Shown piece by piece: positions 8,076-15,461 of a stretch of DNA of 37,176 nt. The stretch is from Akkermansiaceae bacterium (GTDB lineage Bacteria > Verrucomicrobiota > Verrucomicrobiia > Verrucomicrobiales > Akkermansiaceae): the NCBI GenBank assembly GCA_021200315.1, contig JAJQGU010000029.1:1-37176 (forward strand). Direction: 5' to 3'. How positions within the stretch are numbered: position 1 is the first letter of the stretch; each line of letters starts with the position of its first letter. The notes below the pieces were generated by a model, which saw only the letters and a list, made by a program, of their open reading frames with translations, did no database searches and was not told the DNA's origin. A program made the translations under genes and the position numbers.

Positions 8076-8933
8076 ATGAAAACAATGTGCAATTCGACAC
8101 TCGCGCTGGGAATTTCTTTCCTGAGCGCGGCGGCCATGGCGGCCGGTGAGCAGCCGCCTGCCGAACAGCAGACTCAAGCTGCGTCCCCCGCCGCGGCCGC
8201 ACCTACACCCGATTCGGAGACGGTGAAGAAGCATGTCGGGTATTTCATCGGACACGGCGTCGGTCAGCAGTTGGCTCAGATCGATCCCGTCTTTTCCCTG
8301 AACGATGTCGACGAGAATTCGCTGCTCGACGGGATCAGGGACGGCATGGCCAACAAGATCGCCGATGGTTTCAGTCAGGAGAATGTTTCGCCTTCGATCG
8401 AGGTCTTCCGCAGGCTGCTCGAGCAGCGTCGTGCGAAGCTTGCCGCCGACAATTTGGAGGCAGGCAGGGTATATATGGAGGAATTCGCCCGGCAGGAGGG
8501 GGTGCAGAAGACGGAATCCGGCGTTTTGTACCTGGTCGTTGAGCCAGGTACCGGGGTGAAGTACGATAAGGAGAAGCACGGCGACGCGCCGGAAGCGAGT
8601 GTGACATACAAGGGAACGCTGGTCAACGGCGCCGTGTTTGACGAGACGAGCGAGCCGATTCCTCTGCCAGTCGACCGCTTGGTTCCCGGTTTTTCCGAGG
8701 TGCTCCGGATGATGCCCGTGGGAGCCAGATGGAAAGTCGTCATTCCCTCGTCTCTGGCGTACGGAGAGGATGGGCCGGGCGTTATCGGCCCGAATGCCAC
8801 GCTCATTTTTGATTTGAAGCTGGAAGGTCTGCAAAAACCAGACAGCCGGCCCGCTCCCGTGCAGCTGACGCCCGAAATGCTCCAGCAGCTCCAGCAGCAG
8901 ATGCAGGAGGGCGAGGGCGCCTCGAATTCCTGA
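8076..8933 (+). CDS. Exported FKBP-type peptidyl-prolyl cis-trans isomerase
   Basis: 285 aa. A signal peptide (about residues 1-22, ending AAAMAAG) is followed by a Gln/Ala/Pro-rich linker, a helical FKBP_N dimerisation domain (about 45-150, with VGYFIGHGVGQQL and NDVDENSLLDGIRDGM), and a C-terminal FKBP domain starting at KTESGVLYLV. The FKBP core is complete: VTYKGTLVNGAVFDET, LVPGFSEVLRMMPVGARWKVVIPSSLAYGEDG and ATLIFDLKLEGL. This is the Mip/FkpA architecture, a periplasmic or outer-membrane-associated prolyl isomerase and chaperone for exported proteins. The tail is Gln-rich. It has its own promoter and terminator. Confidence 0.93.
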   Translation: MKTMCNSTLALGISFLSAAAMAAGEQPPAEQQTQAASPAAAAPTPDSETVKKHVGYFIGHGVGQQLAQIDPVFSLNDVDENSLLDGIRDGMANKIADGFSQENVSPSIEVFRRLLEQRRAKLAADNLEAGRVYMEEFARQEGVQKTESGVLYLVVEPGTGVKYDKEKHGDAPEASVTYKGTLVNGAVFDETSEPIPLPVDRLVPGFSEVLRMMPVGARWKVVIPSSLAYGEDGPGVIGPNATLIFDLKLEGLQKPDSRPAPVQLTPEMLQQLQQQMQEGEGASNS

Positions 8934-8960
8934 GCGGCTTTGTTTATCCTCTTGAATTTG

Positions 8961-8991
8961 AACCCTGCCGAAGTCTGTTCGGCAGGGTTTG
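8961..8991 (+). terminator. Rho-independent terminator after the FKBP gene
   Basis: A perfect 12-bp stem (AACCCTGCCGAA with TTCGGCAGGGTT) and a 5-base loop, ending in TTT. The U-tract is short but the stem is strong. The A-rich left arm could let it work for the opposite strand too. Confidence 0.75.
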
Positions 8992-9058
8992 TCCGTTTCG
9001 GGATGCCCGCCGGATGGGTGACTGACGGCGTTCGGTGTTAAATTCATTTAATTTGGGC

Positions 9059-9087
9059 TTGCAATCGCGGAAAGCATGGACTACACT
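9059..9087 (+). promoter_or_regulatory. Predicted promoter of tRNA-Pro
   Basis: TTGCAA (9059-9064), 17-bp spacer, TACACT (9082-9087), with an AT-rich stretch just upstream. The -10 box ends 19 bp before the mature tRNA. yebC, which starts about 100 bp after the tRNA and has no clear promoter of its own, may be read from here. Confidence 0.55.
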
Positions 9088-9106
9088 GCCTCCGGCTTAA
9101 AAAAGT

Positions 9107-9183
<77 letters not shown>

Positions 9184-9284
9184 TTTTTTCATTTGCTTGC
9201 CGGCGCAATTTATCTCAATGCAAACGGAGGGAGTGTCCGGAATCGGTTCGGCTTCCCCGTATCCATCGAACCCATACACAAGTC

Positions 9285-10037
9285 ATGTCAGGTCATAACA
9301 AATGGTCCAAGATCAAATTCACGAAGGCGGCCGCCGATGCCAAAAAAGGCAAGGTTTTCGCCCGGTTTTCCCATGAAATCACGTTGGCCGCGAAGAGCGG
9401 CGGAGGCGATGTGGACACCAATCCCCGCTTGAGAGCGGCGATCGAAGGGGCCAAGGCAGCCTCGATGCCCAAGGACAACATAGACCGCGCCGTCAAGAAG
9501 GGCACGGGCGAGCTTCAGGGCGAAACAATTCAGGAAGTGACCTACGAGGGCTATGGCCCCGCCGGCACGGCTCTTCTCGTGGAAGTGGCCACGGACAATA
9601 CGAATCGCGCTTCCTCGGAGATACGCACTATCTTTTCCCGGAACGGCGGGAATATGGGCACGCCGGGTTCGGTGGCTTATCAATTTGACCGCAAGGGAGA
9701 GGTGCGCATCGTGGACGCCTCTCTCGACGAGGACGCCGCGATGGAGCTGGCCATGGAGGCGGGCGCCGATGAATTCGAACCCGGCGGGGAGGACGGCGAA
9801 TGGGTGTTCATCTGCCAGCCGTCGGCGTTGAGCGAAGTCTCTGCGGCGCTCACGGGCGCTGGCAGGAATGTCACGGGCATGAAACTTATTTCCGTGGCGC
9901 AGAACACGGTGGCGATTACGGATCCGGAGACGGCGGCCAAGGTGATGCGCCTCTTCGAGCTGCTTGACGACTACGACGACACGCTGAACGTGTTTGGCAA
10001 TTTCGACATCGCCGAGGATGTCCTCGAACGCCTGTGA
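9285..10037 (+). CDS. yebC: YebC/PmpR (TACO1-type) family protein
   Basis: 250 aa, the standard length. The N-terminus SGHNKWSKIKFTKAAADAKK is diagnostic, followed by NPRLRAAIEGAKAASMPKDN and YEGYGPAGTALLVEVATDN. The second and third domains are also present, with TPGSVAYQFDRKG and the acidic ending. Members are known as DNA-binding regulators (PmpR, YebC), and more recently this family has been linked to relief of ribosome stalling, like mitochondrial TACO1. Which role applies here cannot be read from the sequence. It lies between tRNA-Pro and rho, all in the same direction. No Shine-Dalgarno precedes the ATG. Confidence 0.96.
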   Translation: MSGHNKWSKIKFTKAAADAKKGKVFARFSHEITLAAKSGGGDVDTNPRLRAAIEGAKAASMPKDNIDRAVKKGTGELQGETIQEVTYEGYGPAGTALLVEVATDNTNRASSEIRTIFSRNGGNMGTPGSVAYQFDRKGEVRIVDASLDEDAAMELAMEAGADEFEPGGEDGEWVFICQPSALSEVSAALTGAGRNVTGMKLISVAQNTVAITDPETAAKVMRLFELLDDYDDTLNVFGNFDIAEDVLERL

Positions 10038-10107
10038 GCGTTCCTGAGCCCGGGCGGGGGCGCATGCGGCCGCGCCCTTCCGCTTCCCATACCAGTTTTG
10101 AACGTTC

Positions 10108-11547
10108 ATGAGTGAAAACGAGAAATATTCTCCTGAAAACAAGAGCCGGCGTGTGCGCGGTGCGCGTCCGTCCGGGGAGCGGACGCCGGATGCTCCCGCC
10201 GGACGGGAGATCCGGCTCGCGGAAGGGGGACGCTCGGGAGACGGGGCTCCTGAAGCCCGGAGCGGGGCTTCTGTGCGCGTGCGCCGGGAGTTCATCCGCC
10301 GCGGGAAGGACAAGAGCGCTTCCGCAGGACAGCGAAATTCAAGATTGGGCAGGCGCCCGTTCAGAAAGGGCAGGACCGGGGACGGGGAAGATGAGCGGGA
10401 GCCGGAGATCCCGCATCGGGATTACGTGCCCGTGGGCGATCCCGAGCCGTTGACCGGTTTGCTGGAGATTACCCCGAAGGGATTCGGTTTTGTCCGCACG
10501 CAGGAGAACCGCTACGCCCAGTCGAAGGACGCCGTGTATGTTCCTGCCGACATGATACAGACTCTTCATCTGCGGCCTTTCGTGCAGATTGAGGGCGTCG
10601 CGCAGAAATACGAGAGGGGGCATCAGATGATAGCGATCGAGAAGGTCAACGGGGTGCCGCCCGAAGTGGCGGATTCCTTCCCTCATTTCGAGGATCTGAA
10701 GGCGGTGAATCCCGACCATCGCCTGAGTTTCGAGACGAAGTCCGCGCGGTACACGACGCGTACGCTCGATCTGGTGGCTCCCGTGGGGCGCGGGCAGCGC
10801 GGTCTCATCGTGGCGCCTCCCCGCACGGGCAAGACGACGCTGCTTCAGCATATTGCCGAGGCGGCGCTGGAAAACTACGGCGAAGAGCTGCATTTGATGA
10901 TCCTGCTGGTCGACGAGCGCCCCGAGGAGGTGACGGAGTTCAAGCGCACGCTTCCGGGAGCGGAGGTGTACGCTTCTTCCAATGACAGCCATGTACGCGA
11001 ACACTGCCGTATGGCGGAGCTCTGCGTCGAGCGGGCCAAGCGTCTCGTGGAGGCGGGGAGGCATGTCCTGCTGCTGCTGGATTCGATTACACGTTTGGCC
11101 CGCGCTTACAACAACGCCGATCGCGGCAGCGGCCGCACGATGTCCGGCGGCGTCGACGCACGGGCTCTGGAGATGCCGCGCCGCCTGTTCGCCGCGGCAC
11201 GCAATACCCGGCAGGCCGGTTCGCTGACGATCCTGGCCACGGCGCTCATTGAGACGAACAGCCGCATGGATGAGCTGATTTTTCAGGAGTTCAAGGGAAC
11301 CGGCAACATGGAGCTCGTGCTTAACCGCCGCATTGCCGAGCTTTACATTTTCCCCGCGGTGGATATCCTCAAGTCCGGAACCCGCCGTGAAGAGCTGATC
11401 CTCCCGGAAATGACGCTTGACAAGGTGAGGCTGATCCGCCGGGCTCTTGCCGGGCACAAGCCGCCCGAGGCCATGGAGCGTCTGCTGTTCTTCCTGAAGA
11501 AGTATCCGAACAACGCGCAGATGCTGCTGGACATGAAGTCCCGGTGA
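10108..11547 (+). CDS. rho: Transcription termination factor Rho
   Basis: 479 aa, longer than the roughly 420 aa of E. coli Rho. Residues 1-110 are a low-complexity, Arg/Gly/Ser/Glu-rich extension with little hydrophobic content. The RNA-binding cold-shock-like domain begins at LTGLLEITPKGFGFVRTQEN. The ATPase core has the Walker A GLIVAPPRTGKTTLLQ (Lys242), LLVDERPEEVTEFKR, Walker B HVLLLLDSITRLARAYN, and the downstream GSGRTMSGGVDARAL and TALIETNSRMDELIFQEFKGTGN. Hexameric Rho translocates on RNA and releases transcripts. Arg-rich N-terminal insertions occur in Rho of several phyla and can add RNA affinity or phase-separation behaviour; that is inference here. Confidence 0.97.
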   Translation: MSENEKYSPENKSRRVRGARPSGERTPDAPAGREIRLAEGGRSGDGAPEARSGASVRVRREFIRRGKDKSASAGQRNSRLGRRPFRKGRTGDGEDEREPEIPHRDYVPVGDPEPLTGLLEITPKGFGFVRTQENRYAQSKDAVYVPADMIQTLHLRPFVQIEGVAQKYERGHQMIAIEKVNGVPPEVADSFPHFEDLKAVNPDHRLSFETKSARYTTRTLDLVAPVGRGQRGLIVAPPRTGKTTLLQHIAEAALENYGEELHLMILLVDERPEEVTEFKRTLPGAEVYASSNDSHVREHCRMAELCVERAKRLVEAGRHVLLLLDSITRLARAYNNADRGSGRTMSGGVDARALEMPRRLFAAARNTRQAGSLTILATALIETNSRMDELIFQEFKGTGNMELVLNRRIAELYIFPAVDILKSGTRREELILPEMTLDKVRLIRRALAGHKPPEAMERLLFFLKKYPNNAQMLLDMKSR

Positions 11548-11560
11548 GAAGTCCGTCCGA

Positions 11561-12217
11561 GTGAGTTCCGTGATCGTGTACCCGCAGAGACCTCTCCCCG
11601 AAGAAGCCGGGGCGCGTTGCGCCACGATATTCATCGGCGGTTTCGGCGACTGGCTGACGGGACGTTTTTCTCGTGTCATGGATGAATTGCCTCCCTGGCT
11701 GCCTGGCTTGGATGAAGTGCGTGCCTATTACCACTGGGACGGCGATGGCTTTTTTGCGGATCGCTGCTTGACTGTCCGCGATGAGGTGGATGCGTTTGTG
11801 GAAGCCAATCCGGAAGCCGTGCTGGTGTTCTGCGGGCACAGCTACGGGGGATCGGCCGCCATGTACGTGGTGCGCCATTTGCAGAGGCGTCCCGTCCGCC
11901 TGATTCTGGCGACGATCGACGCCGTCGGGCGAAGACAGGATCCTTGCCGTGCACCCGGCGTGGATGTGTGGTTCAATGCCTATTTGAAGGAGTCGGACAC
12001 GGCGCTGGATTGGATCCCCAAGATCGGAGGCCGCTGGGGGATGCGTCCCGATGCCGACAGGAATATGGTTGCCAGCGGGAGGCGGTTCGATTCCCGGGGC
12101 AGGCGCTATGGGCACCACAGACCCGCTCCGTTCTTTCTGGATACGTTGGAAGGAGCCGATGTTCCGCTGGCTCGGATGATCGGCCATGCGCTGGGACGAG
12201 GTGGAGCGCTCCCGTGA
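11561..12217 (+). CDS. Putative alpha/beta-hydrolase
   Basis: 218 aa. The nucleophile elbow GHSYGG is clear after a hydrophobic strand (AVLVFCGHSYGG), preceded by FIGGFGDWLTGRF, which resembles an oxyanion-hole loop. The strand LILATIDAV contains a possible catalytic Asp, and His residues in RRYGHHRPAPF could complete the triad. Overall it looks like a small lipase/thioesterase-type hydrolase. No signal peptide, so probably cytosolic; substrate unknown. The chosen GTG start lies 13 bp after the rho stop. Further in-frame GTG codons at 11570 and 11576 are alternatives. Probably co-transcribed with rho. Confidence 0.7.
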   Translation: MSSVIVYPQRPLPEEAGARCATIFIGGFGDWLTGRFSRVMDELPPWLPGLDEVRAYYHWDGDGFFADRCLTVRDEVDAFVEANPEAVLVFCGHSYGGSAAMYVVRHLQRRPVRLILATIDAVGRRQDPCRAPGVDVWFNAYLKESDTALDWIPKIGGRWGMRPDADRNMVASGRRFDSRGRRYGHHRPAPFFLDTLEGADVPLARMIGHALGRGGALP

Positions 12218-12328
12218 TTTCCGCCGATAATCGAAGCGGGTCAGATTCCGTATGAACCGTCATAGGTAGTTGATTATGGAGGTGTAGTGGCGGGATGCCG
12301 GAGAAGCGGAGTGAGCCGTGGGCTTTTT

Positions 12329-13312
12329 TCAGTGCGCCGCAGCGATCAGAGCGTTGATTTCGCCGCGGGCGGGCATGGAGGCAAGGGCTCCCCGCCGCGT
12401 GGTGACGATGGAGGCGGCGGCGTTGGCGAAGAGGAGCATGCGATCGAGATGGCCGGCGGTGGAGATGGCCTCCGGCCCGTGTTCGAGGAGAAAGGCGAGG
12501 CATGCGCCCAGAAAGGCGTCCCCCGCGCCGGTCGTGTCGATCGTGTCCACATTCCGGAAGGTGGGCTGCCAAGAGCGCAGCGAGCCCGTGCTGGCGCCGC
12601 TTCCCCTGGCGCCGGCTGTGATCAGCGCGAGCCGGATGTTTGGGAAGGAGCGGTGCAGCGCGTCCGCGGCGCGCTCCCAGTCGGTCTGCCCGGTCAGGAG
12701 TTGCAGCTCGTTCGCTTCGATTTTGAGAATGTCGCACTGCCCGCAGCCGTAGACGATCTGCCTGCGCATGCTTGCCCGGTTTTTCCAGAGAGGGAGCCGG
12801 ATGTTGGGATCGAAGGAGAGCAGGGCTCCCGCTCCGCGGGCGCAGGCCACGGCTTTTTTCGTCACGTTGCGGATGTCCTGATGGGTCATCGAGATGGTGC
12901 CGAAATGAAAGATGCGCGTTTGCCGCAGGAGTGTCGGGGGAATTTCCTCCCAGCGCAGCATCATGTCCGCCCCCGGATTGCGGAAAAAGGAAAAATCGCG
13001 GTCGCCCGTTTCGCTGATGTGCACAAAGGCGAGGGTGGTGCATGCCTCGCCGCCGGAGACGAGCCCGGCGTCGTCGATGCCCGCCTCCAGAATGCGTGCG
13101 CGGAGCAGGCGGCCGAATATGTCGTCGCCCACTTTGCCGATGAAGCCGGTTCGCCGTCCCAGTCTGGCCAGCATGGCGAGCACGTTGCAGGGCGCTCCTC
13201 CGGGGTTGGCTTGAAAGACGGGCGGCCGGAGCCTGCTGGTGGGGTCGGGAGTGAAATCCACGAGGGTTTCTCCGATGGCTGTGACGTCGTATGTCGATTG
13301 TTCCGGCGGCAT
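12329..13312 (-). CDS. PfkB-family carbohydrate kinase (fructokinase-like)
   Basis: 327 aa from the ATG at 13312. PfkB/ribokinase fold: the N-terminal segment TAIGETLVDFTPD, the sugar-binding GGAPCNVLAMLARLG at 38-52, GKVGDDIFG, LSFDPNIRLPLW at 165-176, ANELQLLTG, and the C-terminal signature DTTGAGDAFLGACLAF with catalytic Asp265. The pattern fits fructokinases that phosphorylate fructose with ATP, but the substrate cannot be fixed from motifs alone. The frame extends upstream to 13750, but that would overlap the divergent metallophosphoesterase. The chosen ATG is preceded by AAAGAG and a good promoter. Confidence 0.9.
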   Translation of the reverse strand: MPPEQSTYDVTAIGETLVDFTPDPTSRLRPPVFQANPGGAPCNVLAMLARLGRRTGFIGKVGDDIFGRLLRARILEAGIDDAGLVSGGEACTTLAFVHISETGDRDFSFFRNPGADMMLRWEEIPPTLLRQTRIFHFGTISMTHQDIRNVTKKAVACARGAGALLSFDPNIRLPLWKNRASMRRQIVYGCGQCDILKIEANELQLLTGQTDWERAADALHRSFPNIRLALITAGARGSGASTGSLRSWQPTFRNVDTIDTTGAGDAFLGACLAFLLEHGPEAISTAGHLDRMLLFANAAASIVTTRRGALASMPARGEINALIAAAH

Positions 13313-13324
13313 GAGATCTCTTTC

Positions 13325-13353
13325 ATTAAAGCGCGGGTTGGGTGGGAAGGCAA
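13325..13353 (-). promoter_or_regulatory. Predicted promoter of the PfkB kinase, very short leader
   Basis: On the minus strand TTGCCT (13348-13353), 17-bp spacer, TTTAAT (13325-13330). Twelve bases separate the -10 box from the ATG, so the leader would be about five bases. Confidence 0.55.
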
Positions 13354-13413
13354 TAAAAATTCCGGGGGACGCCTGGTCGGACCGAATGGACGGCATGTTG
13401 CCGCGCGGAAATC

Positions 13414-13441
13414 TTGCACGGGGGCGTGAGTCTGTTAAGAT
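13414..13441 (+). promoter_or_regulatory. Predicted promoter of the metallophosphoesterase, leaderless
   Basis: TTGCAC (13414-13419), 16-bp spacer, TAAGAT (13436-13441). Only GAGGTC lies between the -10 box and the ATG at 13448, so transcription would start at or next to the A of the ATG. Confidence 0.6.
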
Positions 13442-13447
13442 GAGGTC

Positions 13448-14326
13448 ATGGCGGTTGCCGCATCCATTCGCAGATTGTTGTGGCCTGGCGTTTTTATGCT
13501 GGGTTTTCTGTGTCTGGGGACGCTTTTCTGGGGCGTGGCCGTGGAGCCTGATCGTCTCGAGGTGACGCGGATCGAGTGGCCGCTGCCGGAATGGGGGCCG
13601 ACGGAGGGACGCGCCCGGCTTGTCGCGCTGGCCGATCTTCATGTTGTGCCGGGCCGGCGCGGAGAAAGGCGTTTGAAGGAAATCGCGGACGCCGTGCTGG
13701 AGCTGAACCCCGATGTGGTCGTCATTCTCGGGGATATTGTGAACGGGCACATGAAGGATGAGAGCCTGCCGCCGGAGGAGATCGCCTCAGGTCTGAGACC
13801 GCTCTTGGAAAGGTGTGCGGTCTATTATGTGTTGGGAAATCACGATTACGCGTATGGCGCGCGGAAGATTCATCGGGCATTCATGGCCGAGGGGCTCGTT
13901 CCCCTGGAGGGACGTTCGGTGCGCATCGGGTTTCCCAACGGAAGGATGCTGCAGCTCAGCGGAGTGAGGGACGACAGCTGCTTTCCGGTGCGGAGCGTGC
14001 ATGTTCCCGCCCGGCTGCTTCCGTCCGTGCCGCAGATCCTCATCACGCACAGTCCGAGCCTTTATCCGAAAGTGCGCGGAAAGGTCAATCTCATTTTGGC
14101 GGGACACACCCACGGAGGACAAATCTGTTTTCCGGGGGGCGAGCCCGTTTCTCCGGCCCCGTCCCACGGCTGCACGCGGAGGATGCTGCGCGGGGGCTTC
14201 TATGCGGAAGGAGGCGGGCCGCCCATGTACATCAGTCGCGGGCTGGGTACGTCTGTATTGCCGATACGGTTGTTCTGCCCCCCGGAAATCGTCTGTTTTG
14301 ACCTGCGGGGCGCCCCGGGCGTTTGA
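13448..14326 (+). CDS. Membrane-anchored calcineurin-like metallophosphoesterase
   Basis: 292 aa. Residues 10-32 form one transmembrane anchor (LLWPGVFMLGFLCLGTLFWG). The phosphoesterase domain has all the dimetal motifs: DLH (63-65), GDIVNG (95-100), GNHDY (130-134), THS with His201, and AGHTHGGQ (218-225). The layout matches the YaeI-like branch of small anchored phosphodiesterases or phosphatases, whose substrates are poorly defined. The domain is probably on the outer face of the inner membrane. It is divergent from the sugar kinase and is followed within 7 bp by the promoter of the next gene. Confidence 0.88.
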   Translation: MAVAASIRRLLWPGVFMLGFLCLGTLFWGVAVEPDRLEVTRIEWPLPEWGPTEGRARLVALADLHVVPGRRGERRLKEIADAVLELNPDVVVILGDIVNGHMKDESLPPEEIASGLRPLLERCAVYYVLGNHDYAYGARKIHRAFMAEGLVPLEGRSVRIGFPNGRMLQLSGVRDDSCFPVRSVHVPARLLPSVPQILITHSPSLYPKVRGKVNLILAGHTHGGQICFPGGEPVSPAPSHGCTRRMLRGGFYAEGGGPPMYISRGLGTSVLPIRLFCPPEIVCFDLRGAPGV

Positions 14327-14332
14327 GGACGC

Positions 14333-14360
14333 TTGACTCCTGCAAAAAAAAAACTACACT
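14333..14360 (+). promoter_or_regulatory. Predicted promoter of the YhaM-like gene with an A10 spacer tract
   Basis: TTGACT (14333-14338) and TACACT (14355-14360), 16-bp spacer. Ten consecutive A residues (14344-14353) fill most of the spacer. Seven bases separate the -10 box from the ATG at 14368, so the transcript should be leaderless or have one base. It begins only 7 bp after the stop of the metallophosphoesterase. Confidence 0.7.
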
Positions 14361-14367
14361 GGGGCGA

Positions 14368-15444
14368 ATGACGTACGTCAGTGTCAAAGCCTTGAAGAAC
14401 GCGGCCTCGGCTGCCGAAGTGGAGGGGAATGTGGCCGTGCAGATTTTGCAGGTGCAGCGGAAGAGCACCCGAACCCGCAAACCTTACTTGGAAATTGTGG
14501 CGGGAGATGCGGAAGACAGATTTGCGTTCAAGGTGTGGAATGACGCGCCTTGGTACGCTGAATTTGCCGCGCTTCAACCCGGGGAAACGTATTCTCTCTG
14601 CGCCCGCTGGCGTTCGGGAGAGTATGGCATGGAGGCCGCCGGCGCTTCTCTGCGCCCGCTTTCCTCCGAAGAGGAGGAGTCCTTTTGGAGCGGCAGCCCC
14701 GCATTGCGCGAAAAACAGATGCGTGATCGTCAGACTGTGAGTGAGTTGTGCGCTTCCGTGAGCGATCCTCGCCTGCGTTGCCTCTGCCGGCTCTTCCTCG
14801 AGAGGTTTGGCGCCCTTTTCGAACGGGCGGCGGCGGCCCGCAGTTACCACCACGCGCGGCGCGGCGGCTTGGTGGAGCACGTGGCCTGCATGATGCGGTG
14901 CGCGTTCCAGATCTGCGAGGCGTATCCCTGCCTCAACCGCGATCTCCTGCTGGCCGGCTGTCTCTTCCATGATTGCGGCAAGCTCTGGGAGAACAATTAT
15001 GGAGAGCGCGATCTGGTCATGCCCTATGCCGAGATGGGGGAAATGCTGGGGCATATCGCCATCGGCGTCGAAATCGTCAACAAGCTCTGGCGCGAAGCCC
15101 TGGCTCTTCCCGAGGCGGAGGAATGGAAAGAGATGCAGCCGCCCTCCGAGCAGGTGCGCCTGCATCTGCTGCATCTGATCGCCTCTCATCACGGCGAACT
15201 GCAATTCGGTTCCCCTGTCCCGCCCAAGACGCCCGAGGCCGTCGTCCTGCACCATGTGGATGATCTGGACGCGAAGCTCGAAATGTTCCGGGACGCCTAT
15301 GAGACCAGTCCCGTGCTGGCTCCCCATATTCGTCAGCGCAGAATACCACTTCCCGGCAACGTGATTATCTCTTTGCCGAAGACCCGCGCTGCGCCCGGAA
15401 ATCCCAGCGGCAGGGAATGCGGATTCAGCGCGGAACCAAGCTGA
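14368..15444 (+). CDS. YhaM-like OB-fold/HD-domain 3'-5' exoribonuclease
   Basis: 358 aa from the ATG at 14368. Residues 1-100 fit the OB-fold nucleic-acid-binding domain of YhaM proteins (KALKNAASAAEVEGNVAVQI, RKPYLEIVAGD, FKVWND). An HD domain follows: SYHHARRGGLVEHV (His171), LAGCLFHDCGKLWE (His201-Asp202), GHIAIG (His229), IASHHGELQFGSP, and HHVDDLDAKLEMF. This domain order is that of YhaM, a Mn/Co-dependent 3'-5' exonuclease acting on RNA and ssDNA. The frame can be opened at a TTG at 14323, but that lies upstream of and through the promoter, so it is rejected. Its stop is 17 bp from the convergent glycosyltransferase. Confidence 0.88.
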   Translation: MTYVSVKALKNAASAAEVEGNVAVQILQVQRKSTRTRKPYLEIVAGDAEDRFAFKVWNDAPWYAEFAALQPGETYSLCARWRSGEYGMEAAGASLRPLSSEEEESFWSGSPALREKQMRDRQTVSELCASVSDPRLRCLCRLFLERFGALFERAAAARSYHHARRGGLVEHVACMMRCAFQICEAYPCLNRDLLLAGCLFHDCGKLWENNYGERDLVMPYAEMGEMLGHIAIGVEIVNKLWREALALPEAEEWKEMQPPSEQVRLHLLHLIASHHGELQFGSPVPPKTPEAVVLHHVDDLDAKLEMFRDAYETSPVLAPHIRQRRIPLPGNVIISLPKTRAAPGNPSGRECGFSAEPS

Positions 15445-15461
15445 AGCGCGGCCTCCGGTTT

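Noticed and set aside
12218..12328. Intrinsic terminator between the hydrolase and the sugar kinase
   Set aside because: A GGGC-T6 run is present near 12320, but no stable stem precedes it.
14323..14367. TTG start for the YhaM-like gene overlapping the metallophosphoesterase stop
   Set aside because: The extra 15 codons are the TTGACT/A10/TACACT promoter itself; the OB-fold begins at the ATG at 14368.
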